Source: an uncultured Oscillospiraceae bacterium
GTDB taxonomy: Bacteria > Bacillota > Clostridia > Oscillospirales > Oscillospiraceae
NCBI GenBank assembly: GCA_947632175.1
Contig: CANROC010000008.1
Span: 62,001 to 126,000 of the forward strand
Length of the DNA: 64,000 bases
Direction of reading: 5' to 3'
Shown here: positions 52,891 through 61,354 of the stretch, one piece after another
Layout: each line of letters opens with the position of its first letter
Position numbering within the stretch: the first letter of the stretch is position 1
Made by a program: the position numbers and the translations under genes
The notes under the pieces: generated by a model
The model's database searches: none
What the model was told of the DNA's origin: nothing
Seen by the model: the letters and a program-made list of their open reading frames with translations, nothing else

Positions 52891-53242
52891 CGCCACGGAC
52901 ATACCAAATCCCGCGTTCTGGCAGGCCCTGGACGAGCTAGTGCGCTCATCCGAAATCGTCATCGACCGCCCCCGCGGCTCCGCCCACCCCAGATACCCCA
53001 ATATGATCTACCGTGTGGATTACGGATATCTCAAGGATACCTCCTCCATGGACGGCTCCGGCATCGACGTGTGGGTGGGGACGGGGGAGAAAAAGGTGGA
53101 TGCCATCATGTGCATCGTTGATCTTATGAAGCGCGATTCCGAAATCAAGATTCTTATCGGCTGTACCGAGGAGGAAAAGCAGATCGTCTATGAGACACAC
53201 AACGAGTCGGAATACATGAAGGGCGTGCTGATTCGCCGCTGA
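52883..53242 (+). CDS. Inorganic-pyrophosphatase-like protein
   Basis: The 119-residue protein resembles the core of a family I pyrophosphatase: IDRPRGSAHPRYPNMIYRVD, YGYLKDTSSMDGSGIDVWVG and a later KILIGCTEEE. Classical enzymes are about 175 residues and have a DxxxD-type metal cluster; here D-G-S-G-I-D fits, but the protein is short. Argininosuccinate synthase releases PPi, so a PPase in this operon makes sense. Activity is not certain. Confidence 0.65.
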   Translation: MNNATDIPNPAFWQALDELVRSSEIVIDRPRGSAHPRYPNMIYRVDYGYLKDTSSMDGSGIDVWVGTGEKKVDAIMCIVDLMKRDSEIKILIGCTEEEKQIVYETHNESEYMKGVLIRR

Positions 53243-53340
53243 CCGCTGTACCCCCGATTCCCACGCAACACCCCCCGCCGCCTGTGGCGGCGAGTTCACC
53301 GGCACATCTGCCGACATCCGACAAAAAGGAGGCCCACACC

Positions 53341-54198
53341 ATGGACTTACACGACCACGCCCTCCGGGCGCAGACGCTGACGGAGGCGCTGCCCTACATC
53401 CAGAAATACGCCGGCAAGATCATCCTCATCAAGTACGGCGGCAACGCCATGACCAACGAGACGCTGAAAAAATACGTGATGGGGGACATTGTGCTCCTCA
53501 GCATGATCGGCATCAAGGTGGTGGTGGTCCACGGCGGCGGACCGGAGATCTCGGACATGCTCAAAAAGACCGGCAAGAAGTCCGAGTTCAAAAACGGCCT
53601 TCGCGTCACGGACCCCGAGACCATGGACATTGTCCAGATGGTTCTGGCCGGGAAGGTCAACAAGGACCTGGTGAACCTGGTGGAGCTGGCGGGAGGCCGC
53701 GCCATCGGCCTTTCCGGCGTGGACGGCCACATGATCCGCGCCGCCCAGCTGGACCCCGACCTGGGCGCGGTGGGGGAGATCCAGGACGTGGACGTGAAGC
53801 CCATCACGGACCTACTGGACATGGGCTACATCCCCATCATCTCCACCGTGGGATGCGACCCCCAGGGGAACCTCTACAACATCAACGCCGACACCGCCGC
53901 CGCCCGTATCGCCGGCAAGCTGGGCGCGGAATCCATGCTCACCATGACGGACATCGAGGGGCTTTTGCGGGATAAGGACGATCCGGACACCCTGATCCGG
54001 CGTCTGTCCGTTTCGGAGGTCCCGCAGCTTGTGGCCGACGGGGTCATCTCCGGCGGCATGATCCCCAAGATCCAGTGCTGTGTGGAGGCCATCCGCCGGG
54101 GCGTCCGCAAGGTCTTCATCATCGACGGCCGCCTGCCCCACTCTATCCTGATGGAGCTGCTGACCAACGCCGGCCTCGGCACCATGTTTACCGCGTGA
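53341..54198 (+). CDS. argB: Acetylglutamate kinase
   Basis: The 285-residue amino-acid kinase phosphorylates N-acetylglutamate. It has IIKYGGNAM-like LIKYGGNAM, VVVHGGGPEI, LAGKVNKDLV and TMTDIEGLL with the ATP-binding Lys in GGMIPKIQCC. The start at 53341 has an AAAAGGAGG site; the 98 bp before it hold no gene. This step is usually the target of arginine feedback inhibition. Confidence 0.96.
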   Translation: MDLHDHALRAQTLTEALPYIQKYAGKIILIKYGGNAMTNETLKKYVMGDIVLLSMIGIKVVVVHGGGPEISDMLKKTGKKSEFKNGLRVTDPETMDIVQMVLAGKVNKDLVNLVELAGGRAIGLSGVDGHMIRAAQLDPDLGAVGEIQDVDVKPITDLLDMGYIPIISTVGCDPQGNLYNINADTAAARIAGKLGAESMLTMTDIEGLLRDKDDPDTLIRRLSVSEVPQLVADGVISGGMIPKIQCCVEAIRRGVRKVFIIDGRLPHSILMELLTNAGLGTMFTA

Positions 54199-54207
54199 GG
54201 TGAGAAA

Positions 54208-55374
54208 ATGGACATCAAAACCCAGGACAAACAGTACATCGCCAACACCTACGCCCGCGCCGACGTGGTCTTCACCGAGGGCAGGGGAGCGGAGGTCTTC
54301 GACGGGACGGGCCGCCGTTACATCGACCTGGGCGCCGGCATCGGCGTCAACGCCTTCGGCCTCTCCGACCCCATATGGGCGGAAGCGGTGGCGAGACAAG
54401 CGTCAAAGCTTCAACATATGTCTAACTTATATTACACCGAACCCTGCGTCAAGCTGGCAAAGCTCCTGTGCGACCGCACCGGCATGCGGAAGGTCTTCTT
54501 CGGCAACTCCGGCGCGGAGGCCAACGAGTGCGCCATTAAGGCCGCCCGGAAGTGGGCCTTCGACAAGTACGGCGACGAGAGCCATTCCACCGTCATCACC
54601 CTCAAAAACAGCTTTCACGGCCGGACCGTCACCACCCTCTCCGCCACGGGCCAGGACGCCTTCCACACGAAATTCGGCCCCTTCACCCCCGGCTTTGTCC
54701 ACGCCAGCGCCCAGGACGCCTCGGAGGTCCGCACCTTCGCTGAGCGCGGCAACTGCTGCGCCGTGATGCTGGAGCTCATCCAGGGCGAGGGCGGCGTCGT
54801 GCCCCTGACAAGGGACTACGTGGACGAGGTGGTGCGCATCGCCCGGGAGCACGACCTCCTCCTCATCGTGGATGAGGTCCAGACGGGCAACGGCCGCACC
54901 GGGACGCTGTACGCCTATGAACAATTCGGATTTTTGCCCGACATCGTCTCCACCGCCAAGGGCCTGGGCGGCGGCCTGCCTCTGGGGGCGTGCCTCCTGG
55001 GGGAGCGCGTGGAGCACACCCTGGGCGCCGGGGACCACGGCTCCACCTTCGGCGGCAACCCGGTTTCCTGCGCCGGTGCCCTTACGGTCGTCGAGCGCCT
55101 GAATGAGACGCTTCTGGCGGACGTCCGCCGCAAGGGCGAGCTTATCAAAACGGCCCTCACCGGCGCCAAGGGCGTCAGGTCCCTCACGGGCCTTGGCCTC
55201 ATGGTGGGCATCCTCACGGAAAAGCCCGCCCGAGACATCGCGGCGGCGGCCTTAAAGCGCGGCGTGGTGGTCCTCACCGCCCACGAGAAGGTCCGGCTCC
55301 TGCCGCCCCTCATCATCACGGACGAACAGCTCACGGAAGCTTTGACAATACTCAAAGAGGTGATCGGAGAATGA
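54208..55374 (+). CDS. argD: Acetylornithine aminotransferase
   Basis: The 388-residue PLP enzyme converts N-acetylglutamate semialdehyde to acetylornithine. FFGNSGAEANECAIKAARKW, NSFHGRTVTTLSATGQ, LIVDEVQTGNGRTG and the PLP-lysine motif STAKGLGGGLPLGA are present. It starts 9 bp after argB and overlaps argF by 4 bp. Confidence 0.96.
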   Translation: MDIKTQDKQYIANTYARADVVFTEGRGAEVFDGTGRRYIDLGAGIGVNAFGLSDPIWAEAVARQASKLQHMSNLYYTEPCVKLAKLLCDRTGMRKVFFGNSGAEANECAIKAARKWAFDKYGDESHSTVITLKNSFHGRTVTTLSATGQDAFHTKFGPFTPGFVHASAQDASEVRTFAERGNCCAVMLELIQGEGGVVPLTRDYVDEVVRIAREHDLLLIVDEVQTGNGRTGTLYAYEQFGFLPDIVSTAKGLGGGLPLGACLLGERVEHTLGAGDHGSTFGGNPVSCAGALTVVERLNETLLADVRRKGELIKTALTGAKGVRSLTGLGLMVGILTEKPARDIAAAALKRGVVVLTAHEKVRLLPPLIITDEQLTEALTILKEVIGE

Positions 55375-56276
55375 AACACTTACTCAAATTAGGCGACCTG
55401 ACAAAAGAGGAAATTTTGGACCTGCTGGGCCTTGCCGACCAGCTCAAGTTCGAGCGCAAGAACAACATCCCCCACCCGCTTTTGGCGGGGAAGACCCTGG
55501 GCATGATCTTCCAGAAATCCTCCACCCGCACCCGCGTCTCTTTCGAGGCGGGCATGTACCAGCTGGGCGGCAACGCCCTCTTCCTCAGCTCCCGGGACCT
55601 CCAGATCGGCCGCGGCGAGCCGGTGCAGGACACCGCCCGGGTCCTCAGCCGTTATCTCGACGCCATCATGATCCGCACCTACGCCCAGAGCGAGGTGGAG
55701 GACCTGGCCCGCTACGGCACCATCCCCATCATCAACGGCCTCACCGACTACGCCCACCCCTGCCAGGTCCTGGCCGACCTCCAGACCATCCGGGAGTACA
55801 AGGGCACACTCCAGGGTCGGAAGCTGGCGTTCATCGGCGACGGCAACAACATGGCCAACTCCCTCATCGTCGGCGGCATCAAGACGGGCATGTCCGTGGC
55901 CATCGGCTGTCCCAAGGGCTACGCCCCCGATCCCGACATCGTCAAGTGGGGCAAGGAGAACGGCGACCTCACCGTCACCGACGACATCTTCGAGGCCGCC
56001 CGGGACGCCGACGCCGTCTACACCGACGTCTGGGCCTCCATGGGCATGGAGGAGGAGGCGGACCGCCGCCGCCGCGACTTCGCCGGCTACCAGGTGAACC
56101 GGGAGCTCATGAGCGTGGCCCGCCCCGACGCCATCGTCCTCCACTGCCTCCCCGCCCACCGCGGCGAGGAGATCACCGACGAGATCATCGAGACGTACCA
56201 ACACTCCATCTTCGACGAGGCCGAAAACCGCCTCCACGCCCAAAAAGCCGTCCTCGTCCGCCTGATGCACGGCTGA
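55371..56276 (+). CDS. argF: Ornithine carbamoyltransferase
   Basis: The 301-residue enzyme makes citrulline from ornithine and carbamoyl phosphate. The carbamoyl-phosphate loop SSTRTRVSFE, HPCQVLADLQT and the ornithine-binding HCLPAHRGEEI are visible. It is the last arg gene, starting in the stop of argD (ATGA), and a terminator follows about 100 bp later. Confidence 0.96.
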   Translation: MKHLLKLGDLTKEEILDLLGLADQLKFERKNNIPHPLLAGKTLGMIFQKSSTRTRVSFEAGMYQLGGNALFLSSRDLQIGRGEPVQDTARVLSRYLDAIMIRTYAQSEVEDLARYGTIPIINGLTDYAHPCQVLADLQTIREYKGTLQGRKLAFIGDGNNMANSLIVGGIKTGMSVAIGCPKGYAPDPDIVKWGKENGDLTVTDDIFEAARDADAVYTDVWASMGMEEEADRRRRDFAGYQVNRELMSVARPDAIVLHCLPAHRGEEITDEIIETYQHSIFDEAENRLHAQKAVLVRLMHG

Positions 56277-56303
56277 CCCTCCCTCTCAACCGGATACAAG
56301 CAT

Positions 56304-56332
56304 ATTATACCACAAAGCTAAGCAAAAGTCAA
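56304..56332 (-). promoter_or_regulatory. Outward promoter at the left edge of repeat island 5
   Basis: On the minus strand TTGACT (56327-56332), a 17-base spacer and TATAAT (56304-56309) point into the 3' end of argF. The stretch 56302-56350 resembles the promoter-bearing ends at 6053 and 27117, but with more changes. Confidence 0.55.
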
Positions 56333-56373
56333 GCATTATTTTGAAGTATTCCGAAAATTTTTTGTCCAAAACC

Positions 56374-56409
56374 AAAAAGGTTCCCTCCCGCAAGGAGGGA
56401 ACCTTTTTT
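56374..56409 (+). terminator. Terminator of the arginine operon
   Basis: AAAAAGGTTCCCTCC (56374-56388) and GGAGGGAACCTTTTT (56394-56408) form a 15-bp stem with a 5-base loop and a T-run. Confidence 0.85.
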
Positions 56410-56890
56410 ACCCCCCTCGCAGGGAGGGCAACCCCTACGGCGTAAATGAAGCTGGTTCGATTTGTCGGAACCGTTCTGTCGTCCGACGTTCGCTGCCCCC
56501 CCTGCCCCCCCTCCTACGAGGAGGGGGCTCCGAGACGGGGGCGGGCGCGGTTTATCGGAACCGGTTGGATAACGCACCCTGTAGGGGCCGCCACTCTTGG
56601 CGGCCCGCGTTGCGTCTATTGACACGTCCCGAACACCGCCGTAGGGGTCGCTGTCTCGGCGACCCATTCCCCGGATGACCGCCATGGACCGTTTTATCGG
56701 AACCGTTCCCGTCCCACAACGTGGGGACGGGCGGACACATGGGTCCGCCCGTCCCCCGTCTCCCGTCCCCGCCGCGCGGGCAGATCAAAAAATGCGCCGC
56801 AAAGCGGCGCAACCTTTTTCGCCCCCTCCTCGCAGGGCGGGGCAGGGGGGGAGCGAAGGCTGGAGGGCGCATATGCCCCCAATCCCACGC
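56410..56890. repeat. Intergenic repeat island 5
   Basis: No gene is seen. Modules: TACGAGGAGGGGG (about 56495-56527), GTAGGGG-GCCGCC (56582-56612), GTAGGGG-TCGC (about 56640-56666), GGGCGGAC/GTCCGCCC (about 56727-56750), GCGCCGC-GCGGCGC (about 56793-56811), and a degenerate CCTCGCAGGGCGGGG module (about 56824-56845). The order is roughly the inverse of islands 1 and 3. Confidence 0.8.
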
Positions 56891-56900
56891 GTATGCCCCC

Positions 56901-57473
56901 TTATTTCATATGAAACCTCTTCACGATCTCCGAGATGAGCCTTGTCCTCAAAATCAGCACGGTGGCGATGAAGAGGACGCCGGCGGTGACGGCCAGGACG
57001 ATCATGGGCCAGTTCACCTCGGAGAAAGCTAGCATGGCGACGACGGAGCCGATGGCGGCGGCCAGGGTCACGATCACCAGGGGCATCACGTTGTGCCGCT
57101 GCTTGGAGACGTTGACGAAAAAGAGGATTGCCAGCACGATCAGCGCCCCGTAGGCCACGATGGGCACCACGAAGGCCGCCCAGCCGGGGTAGAGGAGCCG
57201 GTCGATGAGGATGAGCAAAATGCCGGTCATCACCGAGAGCCGCACCCCCTGGCTGATGAGGTTGCGCTCCACCAGCGGCGCTTTCAGCACCAGCGTCCAG
57301 ATCATGTAGAGCGCCCAGAGCACGATGACGCTCCACGCCTTGCCCCCCACGGCGATGTTCACCACGGGGCAGGCCACGGCGGCGGCGAGGAAGATGAGCC
57401 CGAAGACCGTCCGCACCCGCAGCATGGCCAGGGACGTTTTTTTGATGTTCGGATAAATGACCTCAAAATCCAT
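56901..57473 (-). CDS. DUF6320-type membrane protein
   Basis: The 190-residue protein has about six membrane helices after a short polar N-terminus (MDFEVIYPNIKKTS) and ends with a basic tail. I recognise the pattern of DUF6320 proteins, which commonly sit next to acyl/alcohol-acetyltransferase-like genes, as here. The start lies 11 bp inside the end of that gene. Function unknown. Confidence 0.7.
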   Translation of the reverse strand: MDFEVIYPNIKKTSLAMLRVRTVFGLIFLAAAVACPVVNIAVGGKAWSVIVLWALYMIWTLVLKAPLVERNLISQGVRLSVMTGILLILIDRLLYPGWAAFVVPIVAYGALIVLAILFFVNVSKQRHNVMPLVIVTLAAAIGSVVAMLAFSEVNWPMIVLAVTAGVLFIATVLILRTRLISEIVKRFHMK

Positions 57474-58965
57474 ACAGATCGCTCCCCGTCACCTTTACCT
57501 CCAGCCCCAGTCCCTTTAAAAGCGCGTACATCCGCTCCTCAAAGGACGGGTCCGTGGTGAGCTTGGCCACCGACACGGTGGCGGTCCCGTTGGCGGACAC
57601 CACGGACACGGCGGCGCGGGACAGCGCCACGGTGCCCAGCACGAAGTCCATTTTCTTGACCTTCGCCGCCATCTCCTCCGGCATGTCCACCACGCCCAGA
57701 TTGGAAAGCGTCGTGGTGAACGCCCGGTCCCCCAAAAACCCGTACACCACCCGGGCCACCGGGCATTTGATGAAAAGCGGCACCAGCCGCACCGACCGCA
57801 CCAGCTTCACCGCGCCGTTCATCATCTCCTGCATCTTCTCGGGCCGGACGCCCTCCTGAAGCTGCCGCGTCACCTCCGGCAGGATATCCTCCAGCTCCCG
57901 GATCTCCTCCACCTTCAGGTGGATGTTGGCGTAGAGGGAGAAATTCCGCAGGGTCCGCGTCTCAAAGTAGCTGCGCATGTTCACCGGCACCTGGATATGG
58001 ACGGTCCCGTGCTGACGGTCCATGGCGGCCTTACAGCAGATGAAGATCATCGCCGTCAAAAGCGCCGTCACCGACGATCCCCGGGCCCTCGCGGCGTCCC
58101 GGAGGGCGTCGGAGCTCACATCGAAATGGATGACCTGGCAGGGCTTCACGGCGGAGAGCTTCCCGCCCATCTGTATGGCCGGCTTGTCCACAAAGCCGGA
58201 GCTCTTCCGGCCCGTGACGTACTTGGAGAAGTCGTCCGCCGACTCCCCGGCGTCCGGCAGTCCGTCCACGTCCAGCACCCCGCGCCCCGGCGGCACCGCC
58301 GTGCCCCGCAGACGCAGGTACTCCGCCACCAGGCTCTTCAAAAAAACCGTCCCGCCGGTGCCGTCGGTGAGGATGTGGAAAAACTCACAGCTCACCCGGT
58401 TTTTATAGTAGAGCACCCGGAAGGACTTGGCGCCCGTGAAAGACACGTTGATGTCCGCGCAGGGCACCGTGGATTCCGGCTCCACGGGGAAGCGGCGTTT
58501 CGCCGCGTCGATGTAGTGCCAGAAAAAGCCGTTTTTGATGGTGGTGGCGAAGAAAGGAAAGCGCTTGATGGTGAAGGTCAGCGCCATCTGCAAAAGCTCC
58601 GGCGCCACCTCCTCCGTGAGGTACATGGACAGCCGGAACACCGCCATCTGCTTGTGGCTCATGGAGAGGGGATACACCTTCGCAGCCGCGTCCAGGGGGA
58701 ACCAGTCGTCCGCCGGGCGGGAGTAGAACCCTCCCAGATGGGTAGGGGAGAGGCGCTCCAGGGCGTCTGACAGCGCCACGCCGTTTCGCAAGTACCACAC
58801 AAGGGCGCTCTCAAAATCCCGGATGAGCTGCCGCTTCCACTCCCGCCCGATGCGCAGATGCCTGTCCACCGTGCGGAAAAAGGCGTCCACGCGCCCGCGC
58901 TCGTCCTCCGTCAGCCCCATTAGGACCTTATTCAATTCCGTCTGCTTGTTCTTCTTCTTGGCCAT
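57463..58965 (-). CDS. Condensation-fold acyltransferase-like protein
   Basis: The 500-residue protein belongs to the CoA-dependent acyltransferase/condensation fold. The active-site HxxxDG appears as HILTDGTGG (about residue 212), with a structural motif TTLSNLGVVDMPEE near the C-terminal third. Related clostridial proteins are annotated as alcohol acetyltransferases. ATG 58965 is chosen because the promoter at 58995-59023 would start transcription near 58989, leaving almost no leader for ATG 58983. It is paired with a DUF6320 membrane protein, suggesting modification of a membrane or surface molecule. Confidence 0.7.
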   Translation of the reverse strand: MAKKKNKQTELNKVLMGLTEDERGRVDAFFRTVDRHLRIGREWKRQLIRDFESALVWYLRNGVALSDALERLSPTHLGGFYSRPADDWFPLDAAAKVYPLSMSHKQMAVFRLSMYLTEEVAPELLQMALTFTIKRFPFFATTIKNGFFWHYIDAAKRRFPVEPESTVPCADINVSFTGAKSFRVLYYKNRVSCEFFHILTDGTGGTVFLKSLVAEYLRLRGTAVPPGRGVLDVDGLPDAGESADDFSKYVTGRKSSGFVDKPAIQMGGKLSAVKPCQVIHFDVSSDALRDAARARGSSVTALLTAMIFICCKAAMDRQHGTVHIQVPVNMRSYFETRTLRNFSLYANIHLKVEEIRELEDILPEVTRQLQEGVRPEKMQEMMNGAVKLVRSVRLVPLFIKCPVARVVYGFLGDRAFTTTLSNLGVVDMPEEMAAKVKKMDFVLGTVALSRAAVSVVSANGTATVSVAKLTTDPSFEERMYALLKGLGLEVKVTGSDLYGF

Positions 58966-58994
58966 ACGCGCCACCGACCTCATAGGATACGCCC

Positions 58995-59023
58995 ATTATA
59001 GCAAACCCCCCATAAAAACGCAA
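58995..59023 (-). promoter_or_regulatory. Promoter of the acyltransferase-DUF6320 pair
   Basis: On the minus strand TTGCGT (59018-59023), a 17-base spacer and TATAAT (58995-59000) lie 30 bp before the chosen start. Confidence 0.65.
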
Positions 59024-59068
59024 CCCTCACCGCCAAAAATGGAAATCCTGTCCATTCGCTCCTCTTCG

Positions 59069-59090
59069 CCGCCCCTTTGGGCGGTTTTTT
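59069..59090 (+). terminator. Orphan terminator upstream of mraZ
   Basis: CCGCCC-CTTT-GGGCGG followed by six T reads as a rightward intrinsic terminator. No rightward gene lies between it and argF, so it may insulate the division cluster from read-through. An imperfect repeat of its right flank (TTTTATGTCAAC against TTTTATGTCCAC) is seen about 70 bp later. Confidence 0.6.
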
Positions 59091-59208
59091 ATGTCCACCG
59101 AAAGCTGCGGGAAATTGCCGTGGGCAAAAGGAATTGCCATATCTTGTGTGCCGTCTTTTATGTCAACACAAGCAACTAAAAAAATTTTGACAAATTCAAA
59201 AAATAGTC

Positions 59209-59276
59209 TTGCATTTTTCTGGTTGGGCCTCTATAATAAAACCATCCCGAGTGGGGAGAAGTGGGGCAAAGTGTAC
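59209..59276 (+). promoter_or_regulatory. mraZp: mraZ promoter and MraZ operator repeats
   Basis: TTGCAT (59209-59214), a 17-base spacer and TATAAT (59232-59237) form the promoter; a second TTGACA lies at 59187. Just downstream, TGGGG (59252-59256), TGGGG (59262-59266) and TGTAC (59272-59276) are repeated at exactly 10-bp spacing. This matches the tandem TGGGN boxes bound by the MraZ ring, so autoregulation is likely. Confidence 0.7.
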
Positions 59277-59316
59277 AAATCCCCCACGAAAAGACGGAGG
59301 AGAGGAGGAAGCGGCC

Positions 59317-59733
59317 ATGACCGGCGTTTACAGACACAGCATCGACACAAAGGGCAGGCTCGCCATCCCTTCCCGAATCCGTGAGGAGCTGGGCGAGGTC
59401 TTTTACGTGACCATCTCCATGGAGCGGTGCCTGACGGCCTACTCCTCGGAGAGCTGGGAGCGCATCATGGACAAGATCAAGGCCATGCCCAGAGCCAAGC
59501 AGATCAAAATGCGCCCGCTCTTTGCCCACGCGGCGAAGTGCGAGCTGGACAGCCAGGGGAGGATCCTCCTCCCTCAGGCCCTGCGGGATTTTGCGGGGCT
59601 CACCAGGGATGTTGCCGTGGTGGGCGCCGGCGAGTGCGCGGAGCTTTGGGACCAGGCGGCGTGGGATGCCGTGGACGGCATCGAGACCACGCCGGAGAAC
59701 ATCGCCGAGGTGCTTCAGGAGCTTGACTTCTGA
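59317..59733 (+). CDS. mraZ: Transcriptional regulator MraZ
   Basis: The 138-residue protein has two AbrB-like swapped-hairpin halves, each with the DxxGR motif: HSIDTKGRLAIPSRIREELG and CELDSQGRILLPQALRDFAG. MraZ binds TGGGN repeats in its own promoter and represses the division and wall cluster. The start at 59317 has GGAGAGGAGG upstream. Its stop overlaps the rsmH start. Confidence 0.95.
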   Translation: MTGVYRHSIDTKGRLAIPSRIREELGEVFYVTISMERCLTAYSSESWERIMDKIKAMPRAKQIKMRPLFAHAAKCELDSQGRILLPQALRDFAGLTRDVAVVGAGECAELWDQAAWDAVDGIETTPENIAEVLQELDF

Positions 59734-60665
59734 TGGCCGGCGTTCACGTACCGGTACTTCTGGAGGAATGTATCGCGGGACTGAACATCGACCCTGACGG
59801 CATCTATGTGGACGGCACGCTCGGGCGGGGCGGCCATTCGCAGGCGATCGTCCAAAGGCTCCAAAACGGCAGGCTCATCGCCATCGACCGGGATGAGGCC
59901 GCCATTGACGAGGCCGGAGAGAGACTCCGGCCCTGGGCCGGGCGTGTGACCCTGGTCCGGGACAATTTCCGCAATCTCAGCGCCATTCTGGACGGCCTTG
60001 GCGTTGCCAAAGCGGACGGGATGCTCTTCGACCTGGGCGTCTCCTCCCCCCAGCTGGACGACAGTGAGCGCGGCTTCTCCTACATGCGCGACGCCCCGCT
60101 GGACATGCGCATGGACCGGCAAAGCCCCCTGACGGCCCGCACGGTGGTGAACGAGTGGGACGAGGCGGAGCTTCGCCGCGTCTTCTTTCAGTACGGCGAG
60201 GAGCGCTACGCCGCCAGGATCGCCGCCGCCATTGTCCGCCGCCGCGGGGAAAAGCCCCTGGAGACGACTTTCGAGCTGGTGGACGTGATCCGTTCCGCCA
60301 TGCCGGCCCCGGCCCTGCGGGAAAAACAGCACCCGGCCAAGCGGTGCTTCCAGGCATTGCGCATCGCGGTGAACGAGGAGTTGGACTCCCTTGCCGACAT
60401 GCTGGACACCGCCATGGACCGCTTGAACCCCGGCGGCCGCCTGTGCGTCATCAGCTTCCACTCCCTGGAGGACAGGCTGGTGAAGAACGCCATCCGCGCC
60501 CGGGAAAACGGCTGTACCTGCCCCCCGGAGTTCCCGGTATGCGTCTGCGGCTTTCACCAGACCGTGAAAAGCGTGACGCGCAAGCCCGTCACCCCCTCGG
60601 CAGAGGAGCTGGCGCGCAACCCCCGGGCCCGCAGCGCCAAGCTGCGCGTGGCCGAGCGGCTTTAA
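59733..60665 (+). CDS. rsmH: 16S rRNA (cytosine-1402-N4)-methyltransferase
   Basis: The 310-residue SAM-dependent enzyme methylates C1402 in the ribosomal decoding centre. HVPVLLEECI, YVDGTLGRGGHS (SAM loop), LFDLGVSSPQLDDSERGFSY and ISFHSLEDRLVKN are characteristic. It overlaps mraZ by one base, as is common in this cluster. Confidence 0.97.
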   Translation: MAGVHVPVLLEECIAGLNIDPDGIYVDGTLGRGGHSQAIVQRLQNGRLIAIDRDEAAIDEAGERLRPWAGRVTLVRDNFRNLSAILDGLGVAKADGMLFDLGVSSPQLDDSERGFSYMRDAPLDMRMDRQSPLTARTVVNEWDEAELRRVFFQYGEERYAARIAAAIVRRRGEKPLETTFELVDVIRSAMPAPALREKQHPAKRCFQALRIAVNEELDSLADMLDTAMDRLNPGGRLCVISFHSLEDRLVKNAIRARENGCTCPPEFPVCVCGFHQTVKSVTRKPVTPSAEELARNPRARSAKLRVAERL

Positions 60666-60725
60666 GAAAGAGACATGGCCCGCCGAGAGGGCGGGATGAG
60701 ACAGACCCCGAAAGGACGAGAGACA

Positions 60726-61292
60726 TTGGCAACGACCGCGATCCGCTACGCCGCTTCCGCCACCTACGGCAGCGAGGCGTACGACTTAACAAAGCTTCCC
60801 GGCTTCAACGAGCCGGAAGAGCAGGTCCTTGAGGTCCCCGGCCGCCAGGAGCAGCTTCGTGAGCGTCTGGCCCAGCGCGCCCGCGCCCGGGAGGAGGCCC
60901 AGGCCCTGGAGTACGCCAAGCGCCAGGTCTTCGGCTTCCCGCTCCTGGCCATCGTGGGCGGCATCGCCGCGGCGGTCCTGCTGGTCACCGTCCTCATGGG
61001 CTACATCAAGCTTGCCTCCATCTCCGGCGAGATCAGCCAGGTCCGCTCCTCCATCGAGGAGCTCACCCTGAAGGACGAGGCCCTGAGCCTCCAATACGAG
61101 AGCGCTTTCGACATGGACGCCATCGAGACTTACGCCGTCAACATCCTGGGCATGACCAAGCTGGACCCGGAAAACGGCGTCACCACCGTCTTTTACGCCG
61201 ACAAGGCCGAGATCCTCGCCGAGGACGAGACCGCGGACCTGGGCGCCCGGATCCTGGGATTTTTGAAGTCTATCCCGGAATATTTCAGCTGA
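60726..61292 (+). CDS. ftsL: FtsL-like cell division protein
   Basis: The protein has a long cytoplasmic N-terminus, one membrane helix (about residues 80-102), and an extracellular coiled-coil-like segment (ISGEISQVRSSIEELTLKDE). A motif IETYAVNILGMTKLDPENG resembles the FtsL/DivIC C-terminal region. The position between rsmH and the septal PBP supports FtsL. TTG 60726 with an AAAGGA site 9 bases upstream is preferred (188 residues). ATG 60675 and ATG 60696 are in frame but have weaker sites. Confidence 0.8.
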   Translation: MATTAIRYAASATYGSEAYDLTKLPGFNEPEEQVLEVPGRQEQLRERLAQRARAREEAQALEYAKRQVFGFPLLAIVGGIAAAVLLVTVLMGYIKLASISGEISQVRSSIEELTLKDEALSLQYESAFDMDAIETYAVNILGMTKLDPENGVTTVFYADKAEILAEDETADLGARILGFLKSIPEYFS

Positions 61293-61354
61293 CGGACAAT
61301 ACACTGGTAGGGCAAGACAAACTCGGACATGAACGGTAATCAGGGAGCTTTATC

